From: Vibrio sp. CK2-1 | GTDB taxonomy: Bacteria; Pseudomonadota; Gammaproteobacteria; Enterobacterales; Vibrionaceae | Assembly: GCF_021726515.1 (NCBI RefSeq) | Contig: NZ_JAKKCJ010000004.1 | Coordinates: 368,920-432,919 of the forward strand | DNA: 64,000 nt | Direction of reading: 5' to 3' | Part shown: in pieces, positions 9,087 through 19,024 of the stretch | How positions within the stretch are numbered: position 1 is the first letter of the stretch | Layout of the letters: each line of letters begins with the position of its first letter | Position numbers and translations under genes: made by a program | Notes under the pieces: model-generated | Told to the model about the DNA's origin: nothing | Databases searched by the model: none | Seen by the model: only the letters and a program-made list of their open reading frames with translations

Positions 9087-11384
9087 ATGAATCCAAAGAT
9101 TGAATTATTAGCCCCAGGTGGCGATATTGATGCCATTAAAGCCGCCATTATTGCAGGTGCTGACGCCGTTTACTGTGGCCTAGATACCTTTAATGCCCGT
9201 AACCGTGCGTCTAATATTTCCTTTGATCAACTCGTAGGCGCGATCCGACTTGCTCATCAATATGATTGTAAAATATTTCTCACTCTGAATATTGTCATAC
9301 TGGAAAGTGAGTTTAAAACGGTCGTAAAACTGCTTAACCGTCTCGTCAATACCACCCTAGATGGCGTTATCGTACAAGATATAGGTTTATTGTACGTATT
9401 GCGTGAATACTTCCCAACGCTTGATATTCATGCATCTACTCAGCTAACGACGCACAATGTAGGCCAAATTCCGTTTCTTAAAAAGCTCGGTGCCAGTCGT
9501 GTCAATTTATCACGAGAAATGAACCTACGTGAAATCACTGCGATCACTAAAGTGTCTAATGAGCATGACGTACTCGTGGAAGTATTTGTACATGGTTCAT
9601 TGTGTATCGCGTTCTCTGGTTTATGTTATTCAACATCAGCTACCGCTGGTAACTCAGGTAACCGTGGTCGTTGTAGTCAAGCGTGTCGTGAAGAGTATGA
9701 AACGACGGAATCGGGTAACAATTTCCCATTGAATATTAAAGACAATTCCGCTTTCTTTGATCTACCGGCGTTAATCGACGCGGGCGTTCATTCATTTAAA
9801 GTAGAAGGGCGCATTAAAGGCGCTAGCTATGTTCATACCGTTATCGACAGCTTCCGTAAACAAATCGATGGCTACATAGAAACCGGTGAACTGACTCAAG
9901 ATGGCGAGCGTTTATACAAAGTGTTTAACCGTGACTTTACCAATGCCTTCCTGCGCGGTGATTTAAACCAATCTATGTTTATTGATAACCCTCGTGATAA
10001 CTCAAAAAATCACATTATCGATAAATTTAAAGCCGACAAAGATGAAATCATTTCAGTGGTGCAGATCTTTGATGCTAAAAAGCAATTGCATGAAGAAAAG
10101 CAGCAGATCAACGCTACGGTCGATGAAAAAATCGCGCAAGTCAGTATTGATAAAATAAAACTTAAGCTGCATTTTGCGAGCCAAAAAGATCAACCTTTAA
10201 CGCTCACCGTTACAACAGAGCAAAATGCGAATGCACTTCCTAATAGCCCTGCTACAACAAAGACAGCCGTATTCACTTCAAACAGCTTAATGGCTGAAAG
10301 TGAGAAGCTAAGTGTCGATAAAGAGGCTGTTGAAAAGCGCTTCAAAAACATTAATAACGCTAACTATGAACTCGTTGAGTTCGATGTAGATCAAGTAGCA
10401 GATGGATTAAGCATTCCATATCGTGAAATTACCGCACTTAAAAATGAATTACTTGCTTACTTAAATGACGGCATCAAGCCAGTAGCAGAAGTCACATTGC
10501 CTAAACTTGAACGTCATGCAAAACCCGCCGTTCAAAAACCGGAACTGTCGATTCTCATTTGTGATGAAGACGATGCTGCGCTGGTGGATGAAACCGATGC
10601 CGATATCTACTTTAAACTACCGGATGCCTACAAACGCGGCTGCACAAAATTCGTGACATTCTTCCAAGAGAATCCGCGCCTAATTCCGTGGTTCCCACCA
10701 GTTTTAATAGGTAAAGACTTCGATGTTGCGCTGAATATTTTGCAAGAAGTGAAGCCAGAGTTAATCGTAACCAACAATACCGGTATTGCCTATCACGCTG
10801 AGCGCTTAGGCATTAAATGGATTGCAGGGCCGCTGTTAAATACGACTAACTCTTACGCGCTTTTATCATTCCAGCAAAACTTTGGTTGTAGTGGTGCGTT
10901 TATTTCTAACGAGATAAGCCGTCAACAAATCCGCCACATTGCAAGACCAAAGAACTTCAAAATGATGTACAGCATCTACCATCCGATCTTGTTGATGGCG
11001 AGCCGTCAGTGCTTCTTCCAACAAAGTGTTGGTTGTGAAAAACCGCGCATCGATAATGGTTGCATGTTGTCGTGTGATAAAAAGACGAGCATCAAGAACT
11101 TAAAAGGTGACTCTTTCGCAATTGATAAGCAAAAGGGCGGTTATCCAAGCATTTATAACCAAGATCAGTTCCTAAATACCGATATTATCGATGATTTAAG
11201 CGATCTGTTTGATGGTTTCATGATCGACCTTACCGAGATTGGCGCTGGCGATAAGCAACTACCAAACAAAGTAGAGCTTATTAAGCAATTTGAAGCTGTA
11301 CTGAATGGTGAAACAGCCGCTAGTCAGGCGCTCTATGAAATGGTGCCAAGCTCGACCAATCAGCAATATCACAATGGGTTATAA
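9087..11384 (+). CDS. peptidase-U32 family protein, RlhA-like
   Basis: 765-aa member of the U32 collagenase-like family. The N-terminal TIM-barrel part starts IELLAPGGDIDAIKAAI and contains the Cys-rich family motif CIAFSGLCYSTSATAGNSGNRGRCSQACR, followed by NIKDNSAFFDLPALIDAGVHSFKVEGRIKG. E. coli relatives RlhA (23S rRNA C2501 hydroxylation) and TrhP (tRNA hydroxylation) use this fold to modify RNA rather than cleave protein. It is longer than RlhA (about 650 aa) and TrhP (about 450 aa), with a C-terminal part holding a second Cys cluster near residues 650-675 (QCFFQQSVGC, CMLSC). ATG 9087 is chosen over an adjacent GTG. The RNA target is not predictable. Confidence 0.85.
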   Translation: MNPKIELLAPGGDIDAIKAAIIAGADAVYCGLDTFNARNRASNISFDQLVGAIRLAHQYDCKIFLTLNIVILESEFKTVVKLLNRLVNTTLDGVIVQDIGLLYVLREYFPTLDIHASTQLTTHNVGQIPFLKKLGASRVNLSREMNLREITAITKVSNEHDVLVEVFVHGSLCIAFSGLCYSTSATAGNSGNRGRCSQACREEYETTESGNNFPLNIKDNSAFFDLPALIDAGVHSFKVEGRIKGASYVHTVIDSFRKQIDGYIETGELTQDGERLYKVFNRDFTNAFLRGDLNQSMFIDNPRDNSKNHIIDKFKADKDEIISVVQIFDAKKQLHEEKQQINATVDEKIAQVSIDKIKLKLHFASQKDQPLTLTVTTEQNANALPNSPATTKTAVFTSNSLMAESEKLSVDKEAVEKRFKNINNANYELVEFDVDQVADGLSIPYREITALKNELLAYLNDGIKPVAEVTLPKLERHAKPAVQKPELSILICDEDDAALVDETDADIYFKLPDAYKRGCTKFVTFFQENPRLIPWFPPVLIGKDFDVALNILQEVKPELIVTNNTGIAYHAERLGIKWIAGPLLNTTNSYALLSFQQNFGCSGAFISNEISRQQIRHIARPKNFKMMYSIYHPILLMASRQCFFQQSVGCEKPRIDNGCMLSCDKKTSIKNLKGDSFAIDKQKGGYPSIYNQDQFLNTDIIDDLSDLFDGFMIDLTEIGAGDKQLPNKVELIKQFEAVLNGETAASQALYEMVPSSTNQQYHNGL

Positions 11385-11622
11385 GCGGTAAAAGCTAACG
11401 CTTAACTAAACCAGAAATATTGAAAGCCAGTTACCTAGTAGGTACTGGCTTTTTTGTTGATTCAAATTTTAATCCCCATCAGATACGAATCAAAATTAGA
11501 AATTCCATCTTATCTCATGAACCTTGTGTGACAAACACATCTAGACAAGTTCCACGTAACGACCTCTCACAACCATTTAAGCAATAATAATCAATTGGTT
11601 AACAAATCCAACAAGTTATAGT
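11385..11622. other. intergenic region before the phnF operon
   Basis: The 378-bp gap between the U32 gene and phnF holds the U32 terminator at its left and the Pho-box array at its right. In between is AT-rich sequence with no ORF of coding character and no further strong repeat that I can see. Confidence 0.6.
11423..11455 (+). terminator. rho-independent terminator of the U32 gene
   Basis: Stem AAGCCAGT-(T)-ACCT / AGGT-ACTGGCTT with one bulged T and a 3-nt loop, followed by TTTTTTG. Confidence 0.88.
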
Positions 11623-11662
11623 TCGACATTTCTTAGACATAAAACAGCCATGTAACTGTCAT
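11623..11662 (+). promoter_or_regulatory. candidate tandem Pho box array upstream of phnF
   Basis: Four heptamers at exactly 11-bp spacing: TCGACAT (11623), TAGACAT (11634), CAGCCAT (11645) and CTGTCAT (11656). All share xxGxCAT and the last matches the PhoB consensus CTGTCAT fully. Spacers are 4 nt and mostly A/T-rich. The array ends 100 bp before the phnF start, so PhoB activation of the C-P lyase operon is the likely meaning. Confidence 0.75.
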
Positions 11663-11762
11663 ATTTCACCATCAATATGGGTTTCAACAGCAAGCGAAAG
11701 TCGTTTCTTTTTTGCTTGTCTAGATAAGTTGTAAGGTCTATGGCCTGAGGGAGTGGAATGAC

Positions 11763-12458
11763 ATGTCGGTGTATTTAGATATTGCCCATACGCTGGAGCA
11801 AGAGATCACTAACCAATATTCAGGAGGGGATTATCTTCCTTCGGAAAAAATGTTGGCGGAACGTTTTGAGGTGAATCGACATACGGTTCGTCGAGCGGTT
11901 GATGAATTAATTATGCTCGGCAAAGTGCGTCGTCAACAAGGAAAAGGTTGCTTGGTACTGACTCAACCCGTGAGTTACCCATTACATGCCAATGCCGCTT
12001 TTACCAGTAATCTAATCGATCAAGGTTCTCTGCCTCGTAGTGAAGTGCTGAGAGCGCAATTGATCAATGCCAATTCGGATTTAGCACAGCAACTCAATGT
12101 TGAACTCGATAGTCGCATTATTCACATTCGAACTTTACGTAAAGTCGATGGCAAGCCAATGGCAATGATTGAGCAATACCTTGCCAATCTAAACTGGTGG
12201 CCAGTGTTGCAGAACTTCAAATCAGGCTCTTTACATCAATTTTTACGTGAACATTTAGGGGTGAATCTAACCCGCCATAAAACACGAATCAGTGCCAATC
12301 CACCCAATAATCAAACTTGTCGACTATTACAAATTACTCCTTCGTTACCGTTACTTACGGTGAAAACCCTTAATGTGATCAGCGGAACCAACACTATAGC
12401 GGAATATTCCTGCTCAAGTACTCGTTCTGATCTGATGGAACTTGTTGTGGACCATTAA
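11763..12458 (+). CDS. phnF: GntR/HutC-family regulator PhnF
   Basis: 231-aa transcription factor. The N-terminal winged HTH carries the GntR signature YLPSEKMLAERFEVNRHTVRRAVDELIMLGKV and is followed by a HutC/UbiC-type effector domain (residues about 85-230, IIHIRTLRKVDGKPMAMIEQYL). PhnF is the usual local repressor of C-P lyase operons. Start ATG follows GGGAGTGG. It abuts phnG without a gap (stop, then ATG at 12459), so it is the first gene of the operon and probably autoregulated. Confidence 0.93.
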   Translation: MSVYLDIAHTLEQEITNQYSGGDYLPSEKMLAERFEVNRHTVRRAVDELIMLGKVRRQQGKGCLVLTQPVSYPLHANAAFTSNLIDQGSLPRSEVLRAQLINANSDLAQQLNVELDSRIIHIRTLRKVDGKPMAMIEQYLANLNWWPVLQNFKSGSLHQFLREHLGVNLTRHKTRISANPPNNQTCRLLQITPSLPLLTVKTLNVISGTNTIAEYSCSSTRSDLMELVVDH

Positions 12459-12926
12459 ATGAAAACTAATGAATTAACCGCTCAAAACCAAAGCCAACGC
12501 CAGCAATGGATGTCTGCACTGGCGACAGCAGATTTCGAACAATTGAGTGAGTTATGGAAAAGCCAATCTTTTACGCCTAATTATCAACTGATCCGTGCAC
12601 CAGAAATCGGTTTGGCTCAAGTTCAGGCTCGTATGGGCGGAACCGGAAACCGCTTTAATGTTGCCGATGTCACCGTGACTCGTTGTGTCGTCAAGCTAGA
12701 AAATGGCGATCTTGGTTATAGCTACTTATCAGGTCGAAATAAACCTCATGCAGAGCTTGCCGCGGTGATTGATGGCTTAATGCAATCAGAAACTTACCAG
12801 CAAGAATTAATGATGAGCGTTATTGAACCACTACAAACTACTCGGGCTCAAAAACATCAACTCCGTCAGCAGCAGGTGGCGAGCAGTAAAGTGGATTTCT
12901 TTACCCTAGTAAGAGGTGAAGACTAG
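12459..12926 (+). CDS. phnG: C-P lyase core subunit PhnG
   Basis: 155 aa, about the normal PhnG length. The segment GLAQVQARMGGTGNRFNVADVTVTRCVV is the PhnG hallmark, and SYLSGRNKPHAELAAVIDGL follows. PhnG is part of the PhnGHIJ complex; with PhnI, H and L it converts ATP and phosphonate to ribose-1-phosphonate triphosphate. It starts directly after the phnF stop codon. Confidence 0.96.
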   Translation: MKTNELTAQNQSQRQQWMSALATADFEQLSELWKSQSFTPNYQLIRAPEIGLAQVQARMGGTGNRFNVADVTVTRCVVKLENGDLGYSYLSGRNKPHAELAAVIDGLMQSETYQQELMMSVIEPLQTTRAQKHQLRQQQVASSKVDFFTLVRGED

Positions 12927-12981
12927 ATTCACGCAGAAAATCAAATAACGGAATACACAAATTTATTAATTAGGAGTCCAC

Positions 12982-13662
12982 ATGAGCGCAATAGCCGCTG
13001 GTTTTGGCGACACCATACATGACAGTCAATTCTGTTTTAGAGAGTTACTCACCGCAATGTCACAACCGGGCACTTTGGTTGAGCTTAATTTAGCGCAAGG
13101 ATTTGGCAGTATGATGCCGGCTTCTACACAAGTATTACTCGCGCTGGCCGATAACAGCACGCCAGTATGGTTATCCAATGGATTTGCCAATGATATCGCC
13201 ATCATAGAAAACCTAAATTTCCACCTTGGCTGTGCAATTTTATCAAGTCAAAAGGGTGTGGATCCGTTATCTGGAATTCAGCAGAAGCCGAGCTTTGGCG
13301 TGATTAGTCAGCAAGATTTAACGAACTTTGATTGGTCACAAATTCCATTTTATGTCGGATGTGAAGAATACCCAGACCGTAGCACTACCGTGATCGTAGA
13401 GGTTGCCGGGTTATCGACTGTGCCTTGCTCGCTATCCGAATCTGATGGTGAACCTCCAGTCGTTTTGCGCCTTTCAGGGCCAGGAATTGAGCATGAGGCT
13501 AGGGTAGTCGTGCAATCTTTATCCCCGACAGTCATCAACACTATGTTATCGCAGCGAAAAACGCACAAATTCCCATTAGGGTTAGATTTTATCTTGGTTA
13601 GTGACGAGCAAGTTGTAGCACTGCCTCGCTCAACGACTGTGGAGGTGATGCCATGTATGTAG
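12982..13662 (+). CDS. phnH: C-P lyase core subunit PhnH
   Basis: 226 aa. The N-terminal FGDTIHDSQFCFRELLTAMSQPG is the PhnH signature, and the C-terminal FPLGLDFILVSDEQVVALPRST closes the fold. It is a PLP-transferase-like fold subunit without PLP that binds PhnJ in the core complex. The ribosome site TAGGAGTCC is strong. Its end overlaps phnI by 10 bp, so translation is coupled. Confidence 0.95.
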   Translation: MSAIAAGFGDTIHDSQFCFRELLTAMSQPGTLVELNLAQGFGSMMPASTQVLLALADNSTPVWLSNGFANDIAIIENLNFHLGCAILSSQKGVDPLSGIQQKPSFGVISQQDLTNFDWSQIPFYVGCEEYPDRSTTVIVEVAGLSTVPCSLSESDGEPPVVLRLSGPGIEHEARVVVQSLSPTVINTMLSQRKTHKFPLGLDFILVSDEQVVALPRSTTVEVMPCM

Positions 13663-14762
13663 CGGTGAAAGGGGGCGAAAAAGCGATTAAAGCCGCCCAT
13701 CAATTACAAGCGCAAAAACGCCGTGGTGATACCTCGATTAATGAATTATCAGTAGCGCAAATTCGAGAGCAGTTATCAGGCTCGGTCGATCGAGTGATCA
13801 ATGAAGGCGGCATTTATGATAAAGATCTTGCCGCACTAGCCATTAAGCAAGCCGCAGGGGATTTAGTCGAAGCGATATTCCTATTACGCGCCTACCGAAC
13901 AACGCTATCACGTGTGATTGTCTGTCAGCCAATTGATACCACCCAAATGCGAATCGAACGTCGAATTTCCGCCGCTTATAAGGATATTCCCGGCGGGCAA
14001 GTACTTGGCCCAACTTACGATTACACCCATAGACTACTCGACTTTTCTCTACTAGCCGAAGGAGTAGATCCGCAAGCACAACAAGATAGTGTTAACGATT
14101 CACAACAGGCGGAACCAGAGGCAAGCCCACAAGTATTACCCATGCTAGAGCATGCAGATTTGATGGTTACAGAAGTCGATAATCAGCAAGCACCTGAAGA
14201 TATCACGATGCAGCCGGTCAATTATCCAAGTGATCGTTCGGCGCGTTTGCAAAATCTAGTACGGGGCGATGAAGGTTTTCTACTGTCGCTCAGTTATTCC
14301 ACTCAACGTGGCTATGGGCGCAACCACCCATTTGCTGGTGAGATTCGCAGTGGTGAAATCACGCTGTCGGTTTGCCCAGAAGAACTCGGCTTTAATATTG
14401 AAATTGGCGATATTGAGTTAACCGAGTGCCAGATGATTAACGGCTTTGTGGGTAATAAACAAGACAAGGCGAAATTGACTCGAGGCTACGGTTTAACACT
14501 AGGATTTACCGAGCGTAAAGCTATGTCTGTCGCACTGATGGACCGAGCCCTACAAGCACCAGAATACGGTGAAGCGGTTGATGGACCGGCTCAAGATGAA
14601 GAATTTGTATTAGCGCATGCCGATAACGTTGAAGCATCCGGGTTTGTATCGCACTTGAAACTGCCGCACTACGTCGATTTCCAATCTGAATTGGCGCTAT
14701 TACGTGAAATGCATAAAGAGTATGAATCCAAGCATCAGCAAGGAGACCAGAACAATGTCTAA
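13653..14762 (+). CDS. phnI: C-P lyase core subunit PhnI
   Basis: 369 aa, typical length. It starts MYVAVKGGEKAIKAAHQL and contains RRISAAYKDIPGGQVLGPTYDYTHRLLDFSLL and GYGRNHPFAGEIRSGE, all family signatures. PhnI is the nucleosidase subunit that replaces adenine of ATP by phosphonate, working with PhnG, H and L. It overlaps phnH by 10 bp and phnJ by 8 bp. Confidence 0.96.
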   Translation: MYVAVKGGEKAIKAAHQLQAQKRRGDTSINELSVAQIREQLSGSVDRVINEGGIYDKDLAALAIKQAAGDLVEAIFLLRAYRTTLSRVIVCQPIDTTQMRIERRISAAYKDIPGGQVLGPTYDYTHRLLDFSLLAEGVDPQAQQDSVNDSQQAEPEASPQVLPMLEHADLMVTEVDNQQAPEDITMQPVNYPSDRSARLQNLVRGDEGFLLSLSYSTQRGYGRNHPFAGEIRSGEITLSVCPEELGFNIEIGDIELTECQMINGFVGNKQDKAKLTRGYGLTLGFTERKAMSVALMDRALQAPEYGEAVDGPAQDEEFVLAHADNVEASGFVSHLKLPHYVDFQSELALLREMHKEYESKHQQGDQNNV

Positions 14763-15657
14763 TCAAATCAGTTCGCTAGCCCCAGACTCAATTAAGACAG
14801 CATCAACTAAAACAGTTTCAAACTCTGGTTATAACTACGGTTACTTGGATGAACAAACTAAGCGAATGATCCGTCGTGCATTATTAAAAGCAGTCGCGAT
14901 TCCCGGTTATCAGGTGCCTTTTGCAGGCCGAGAAATGCCGATGCCTTATGGTTGGGGAACCGGTGGAGTGCAAATTACCGCGACCATTATTGGTCAATCT
15001 GATACGTTAAAAGTGATCGATCAAGGCGCAGATGACACGACCAATGCGGTTTCGATTCGCTCATTCTTTGAAAATATCGCTGACGCTAACACCACAGAAA
15101 AAACGGTTGAGGCGAGCATCATTCAAACCCGTCACCGCATTCCCGAAACGCCATTACAAGCAGGGCAGATCTTGGTCTATCAAGTACCGATTCCTGAGCC
15201 GCTGCGCTTTATTGAGCCAAGGGAAACGGAAACTCGAAAAATGCATGCACTACAAGAATATGGCGTGATGCAAGTGAAGCTGTATGAAGATATTGCTCGT
15301 TTTGGTCATATCGCGACTTCCTATGCTTACCCGGTGAAAGTCAATGACCGTTACATTATGGATCCTTCACCTATTCCTAAATTTGATAACCCGAAAATGG
15401 ACAACATGCCTGCGCTGCAATTATTTGGTGCAGGACGTGAAAAGCGCATTTATGCCGTTCCTCCTTTCACTAAAGTGCAGAGCTTAGATTTTGATGATCA
15501 TCCATTTGAGATCCAACAATGGGATGAGCCATGCAGTATTTGTGGCGCCACCGATACCTTCTTAGATGAAATCATTATTAATGACCAAGGGGAAAGTACC
15601 TTTGTTTGTTCTGATACCGATTACTGCCGTCAAAATGGAGAGCAAGCGCCATGTTAA
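14755..15657 (+). CDS. phnJ: C-P lyase PhnJ, radical SAM C-P bond-cleaving enzyme
   Basis: 300 aa from ATG 14755 (AGGAGA ribosome site); the frame is open further upstream inside phnI, but that is not used. PhnJ cleaves the carbon-phosphorus bond of ribose-1-phosphonate 5-phosphate with a [4Fe-4S] cluster and S-adenosylmethionine. Cysteines at 260, 263, 285 and 291 (CSIC then VCSDTDYC) have spacing 3-22-6, the same as Cys241/244/266/272 of the E. coli enzyme, so the catalytic set is intact. GREMPMPYGWGTGGVQIT near residue 62 is the other hallmark. Confidence 0.97.
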   Translation: MSNQISSLAPDSIKTASTKTVSNSGYNYGYLDEQTKRMIRRALLKAVAIPGYQVPFAGREMPMPYGWGTGGVQITATIIGQSDTLKVIDQGADDTTNAVSIRSFFENIADANTTEKTVEASIIQTRHRIPETPLQAGQILVYQVPIPEPLRFIEPRETETRKMHALQEYGVMQVKLYEDIARFGHIATSYAYPVKVNDRYIMDPSPIPKFDNPKMDNMPALQLFGAGREKRIYAVPPFTKVQSLDFDDHPFEIQQWDEPCSICGATDTFLDEIIINDQGESTFVCSDTDYCRQNGEQAPC

Positions 15658-16490
15658 CTTCAACTCAGTCTCAAGATTTATCAAAGAGCAGCTCACCAAG
15701 TTCTGAAAGAGCGTTATTGCGAATACATAAACTCAGTAAATTGTACGCACCTGGCAAAGGGTTCAGTGATGTATCTTTCGAGCTTTATCCCGGAGAAGTG
15801 CTGGGCATTGTCGGTGAATCAGGTTCAGGTAAAAGTACCTTATTACAATCAATATCAGGTCGTTTAACACCGGATAATGGTGAGGTTTTATACCTACAAC
15901 CCGGTAGTGAAGGCAGCATAGAACAGCTCGAAAACTTATATCAAATGGCAGAAAGTCAGCGTCGCCATTTACTTAGAACAGAGTGGGGAGTCGTACACCA
16001 ACATCCAATGGACGGTTTACGTGCGCGAGTTTCAGCCGGTGGCAATATTGGTGAACGATTAATGGCCGTCGGCGAGCGTCATTATGGCGACATTCGAGAC
16101 AAAGCATTGCAGTGGTTGCAGGATGTTGAAATTCCAGCCGACCGTATTGATGGTATGCCGACGACATTCTCCGGAGGTATGCAACAACGCTTACAAATTG
16201 CTCGCAACTTAGTCACTCATCCGAAATTGATTTTTATGGATGAACCGACTGGCGGACTCGATGTTTCTGTTCAAGCAAAGTTATTGGATCTACTGCGTCG
16301 CTTGGTCAACGAACTTGATCTAGCAGTAGTGATTGTTACCCATGATTTAGCCGTGGCTCGTTTATTGGCTCACCGCTTAATGGTGATGAAACAAAGCAAA
16401 GTGGTGGAAAGTGGTTTAACTGACCAGGTGTTAGATGATCCACAACATCCATATACCCAATTATTAGTCTCTTCAGTATTACAGGGATAA
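15651..16490 (+). CDS. phnK: C-P lyase ABC protein PhnK
   Basis: 279-aa ABC-type ATPase without a membrane domain: Walker A GESGSGKST, signature FSGGMQQR, Walker B LIFMDEPTGGLDV. It is similar to oligopeptide-transporter ATPases but in this context binds the PhnGHIJ core at PhnJ. The phnJ 3' end overlaps its start by 7 bp. The N-terminal 20 residues (Ser/Gln-rich) are a short extension ahead of the ABC domain. Confidence 0.95.
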   Translation: MLTSTQSQDLSKSSSPSSERALLRIHKLSKLYAPGKGFSDVSFELYPGEVLGIVGESGSGKSTLLQSISGRLTPDNGEVLYLQPGSEGSIEQLENLYQMAESQRRHLLRTEWGVVHQHPMDGLRARVSAGGNIGERLMAVGERHYGDIRDKALQWLQDVEIPADRIDGMPTTFSGGMQQRLQIARNLVTHPKLIFMDEPTGGLDVSVQAKLLDLLRRLVNELDLAVVIVTHDLAVARLLAHRLMVMKQSKVVESGLTDQVLDDPQHPYTQLLVSSVLQG

Positions 16491-16496
16491 CGGCAC

Positions 16497-17243
16497 ATGA
16501 AGAATCAAAATACGCTAATGCTTAAAGTCAATGACGTCAGCAAAACCTTTGTTCTACATAACCAAAGTGGGATCCGTTTACCCGTATTAAACCACGCGAG
16601 CCTTAATGTAGAGCAGGGCGAATGCGTTGTGTTACACGGTCACTCTGGCTCGGGTAAATCGACATTATTACGCGCTTTGTATGCCAATTATTTAGTTGAT
16701 AGTGGTTCGATTGAAGTTCGCCATAACCAACAATGGATCGATATGGTTCAAGCATCTCCACGCCAAGTACTTAATATTCGTCGCCATACTATTGGCTGGG
16801 TCAGCCAGTTTTTACGCGTGATTCCACGCATCAGTGCGCTCGAAGTGGTAATGCAACCTATGATTGAGATGGGCGGTGATCGCATAGAAGCGGAGCAAAA
16901 AGCCAAAACTTTATTAAGTCGTTTGAATGTTGGTGAGCACCTGTGGCATTTAGCGCCAGCCACGTTTTCAGGTGGTGAACAACAACGAGTGAATATTGCA
17001 CGCGGCTTCATTTGGGATTATCCCATTTTATTACTCGATGAACCCACTGCCTCACTAGATGCAAAGAATAGCGCAGTCGTAGTGGCGTTGATTCAAGAGG
17101 CCAAGCAACGTGGCGCAGCCATTGTGGGAATATTCCATGACGAAATAAACCGTAATCAAGTCGCGGACCGCTTATATCACATGAGTACTCAGACTATTTC
17201 TCACACTAATCAAATCAATGCGGCAACGCCTACGCCAGTTTAA
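16497..17243 (+). CDS. phnL: C-P lyase ABC protein PhnL
   Basis: 248-aa ABC ATPase: Walker [10 protein letters not shown], signature FSGGEQQR, Walker [14 protein letters not shown], and [18 protein letters not shown] after the Q-loop, which is a PhnL mark. It is needed with PhnG/H/I for the first chemical step and docks on PhnK in the E. coli complex. Six bases separate it from phnK. Confidence 0.95.
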   Translation: MKNQNTLMLKVNDVSKTFVLHNQSGIRLPVLNHASLNVEQGECVVLHGHSGSGKSTLLRALYANYLVDSGSIEVRHNQQWIDMVQASPRQVLNIRRHTIGWVSQFLRVIPRISALEVVMQPMIEMGGDRIEAEQKAKTLLSRLNVGEHLWHLAPATFSGGEQQRVNIARGFIWDYPILLLDEPTASLDAKNSAVVVALIQEAKQRGAAIVGIFHDEINRNQVADRLYHMSTQTISHTNQINAATPTPV

Positions 17244-17255
17244 GGACCAAATAAT

Positions 17256-18389
17256 ATGATCATTACCAATGTAAATTTAGTGCTCAAAGATGAAATCGTT
17301 AAAGGGTCAGTTGAAGTTGTAGATGGTGTGATTCGCAGTATGTCGAATACTTCAAGCCAATTACCACAAGCAATTGATGGCAATAATGGCTTTTTAATGC
17401 CGGGCTTGATTGAGCTGCATACTGATAATCTTGAGAAGTATTTTGCCCCTAGACCCAAAGTGGATTGGCCACCATTATCAGCCATGAAAGCCCATGATAC
17501 TCAACTTATTGGCGCAGGGATCACTACGGTATTGAATGCGCTTTCTTTAGGCGACCACCGCGGTGAACTTCGACATGAAATTCTCGATAGTCAGATTGAT
17601 ACCGTAGTACAAAGCCAGAAAAATGGCACTAATCGCGTTGATCATCGTCTGCATTTACGTTGTGAAGTGCCACATGACACCACCGTTGGTATTTTTGAGC
17701 GTTATATTAATACTCCAGGAGTACAACTAGTGTCTTTAATGGATCACGCACCTGGGCAGCGCCAATTCGTCAATATAGAGAAATATCGCACCTATTACCA
17801 AGGTAAGTACGGTTACAGCGATGCCGAAATGGCCGAGTTTGAAGCCATGCAACGTGCGTATTCCGAACGATGGTCTGCACCGAATCGTGAAGAAATTTGC
17901 GGACAATGCCGTGAACGTAATATTCAGATGGCCAGCCATGACGATGCAACATTAGCTCATGTTACAGAATCAAAAGATCTCGGTATGGTGATAGCAGAAT
18001 TTCCTACCACATTGGAAGCGGCCAAAGCCTCAAGAGATCTTGGTTTGCACGTATTAATGGGGGCGCCAAATGTTATCCGTGGAGGTTCTCACTCAGGCAA
18101 TATTGCTGCGCATGAACTGGCGAGTATCGGCGCGTTAGATATTCTTTCCTCGGATTATTACCCGGTCAGTCTACTCGATGCCGTGTTTAATTTAGCCAAT
18201 GATTCTCGTAATTCATTAACGCTTTCTGATGCGGTTAAACTTGCAACCTTTAATCCTGCTCAATCACTGCAACTGTTTGACCGTGGCGTGATTGAAGAAG
18301 GAAAGCGAGCTGATTTATTACTAGCCCAGTATAAACACGGCCAAGCCTATATCGATGGTGTTTGGCGTGAAGGAATAAAGGTATTTTAA
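17256..18389 (+). CDS. phnM: alpha-D-ribose 1-methylphosphonate 5-triphosphate diphosphatase PhnM
   Basis: 377-aa amidohydrolase-fold metal enzyme that removes pyrophosphate from the ribose-phosphonate triphosphate before PhnJ acts. Family signatures: MPGLIELHTDNLEKYFAPRPKVDWP (metal-binding His plus PhnM motif), SLMDHAPGQRQF, ASHDDAT and SSDYYPVSLLDAVF. It overlaps phnN by one base. Confidence 0.96.
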   Translation: MIITNVNLVLKDEIVKGSVEVVDGVIRSMSNTSSQLPQAIDGNNGFLMPGLIELHTDNLEKYFAPRPKVDWPPLSAMKAHDTQLIGAGITTVLNALSLGDHRGELRHEILDSQIDTVVQSQKNGTNRVDHRLHLRCEVPHDTTVGIFERYINTPGVQLVSLMDHAPGQRQFVNIEKYRTYYQGKYGYSDAEMAEFEAMQRAYSERWSAPNREEICGQCRERNIQMASHDDATLAHVTESKDLGMVIAEFPTTLEAAKASRDLGLHVLMGAPNVIRGGSHSGNIAAHELASIGALDILSSDYYPVSLLDAVFNLANDSRNSLTLSDAVKLATFNPAQSLQLFDRGVIEEGKRADLLLAQYKHGQAYIDGVWREGIKVF

Positions 18390-19024
18390 TGGAATCTAGT
18401 TATTCTCATTCAAGGTCAAACGCTTGTTTATTCTACGTAATTGGCGCGTCTGGTTCTGGTAAAGATAGCGTAATAAATCGAATTCGTGACCACTGGCCAA
18501 AACACATCATGATTGCCCATCGTTATATAACACGCTCTGCCGATGCAGGAAGCGAAAATCATGTGGCGTTGTCGTCACATGAATTTTCACAGCGTAAAGA
18601 CAATCAGCTTTTCGCTTTAGATTGGCAAGCCAATGGGCATTGTTATGGCATAGGTTGTGAAGTAGATGTGTGGCTAGATAAAGGCGTCGATGTCATGATT
18701 AACGGTTCACGAGCCTATTTAGAACAAGCTAAAAAGCGTTATGGCAGCGCCTTAATTCCGGTAGTGATAAGCGTTGAAAGTCGCATACTGAAAGAGCGAC
18801 TCATTGCCCGAGGAAGAGAAAGCCTTGAGGAGATTGAACAACGTTTAATTCGTTCTAATCAATTGAATTTACAGCCAATAAAAGGCGCAATACAACTCGA
18901 CAATAGTGGTTGTTTGGATGAAGCCATTGAACCTTTTAATCAGTATTATCAGCAGCGACTTTTATCTATTCAATCATGTACTGTAGATAAAAACAGTAGC
19001 CAATTAATGGATGCAAAAGGATGA
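18389..19024 (+). CDS. phnN: ribose 1,5-bisphosphokinase PhnN
   Basis: 211-aa guanylate-kinase-like enzyme that phosphorylates ribose 1,5-bisphosphate to PRPP, the last step of carbon recovery in the pathway. Walker A is VIGASGSGKDSV and RYITRSADAGSENHVALSSHEF follows, both typical of PhnN. It overlaps phnP by 4 bp (ATGA type). Confidence 0.94.
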   Translation: MESSYSHSRSNACLFYVIGASGSGKDSVINRIRDHWPKHIMIAHRYITRSADAGSENHVALSSHEFSQRKDNQLFALDWQANGHCYGIGCEVDVWLDKGVDVMINGSRAYLEQAKKRYGSALIPVVISVESRILKERLIARGRESLEEIEQRLIRSNQLNLQPIKGAIQLDNSGCLDEAIEPFNQYYQQRLLSIQSCTVDKNSSQLMDAKG

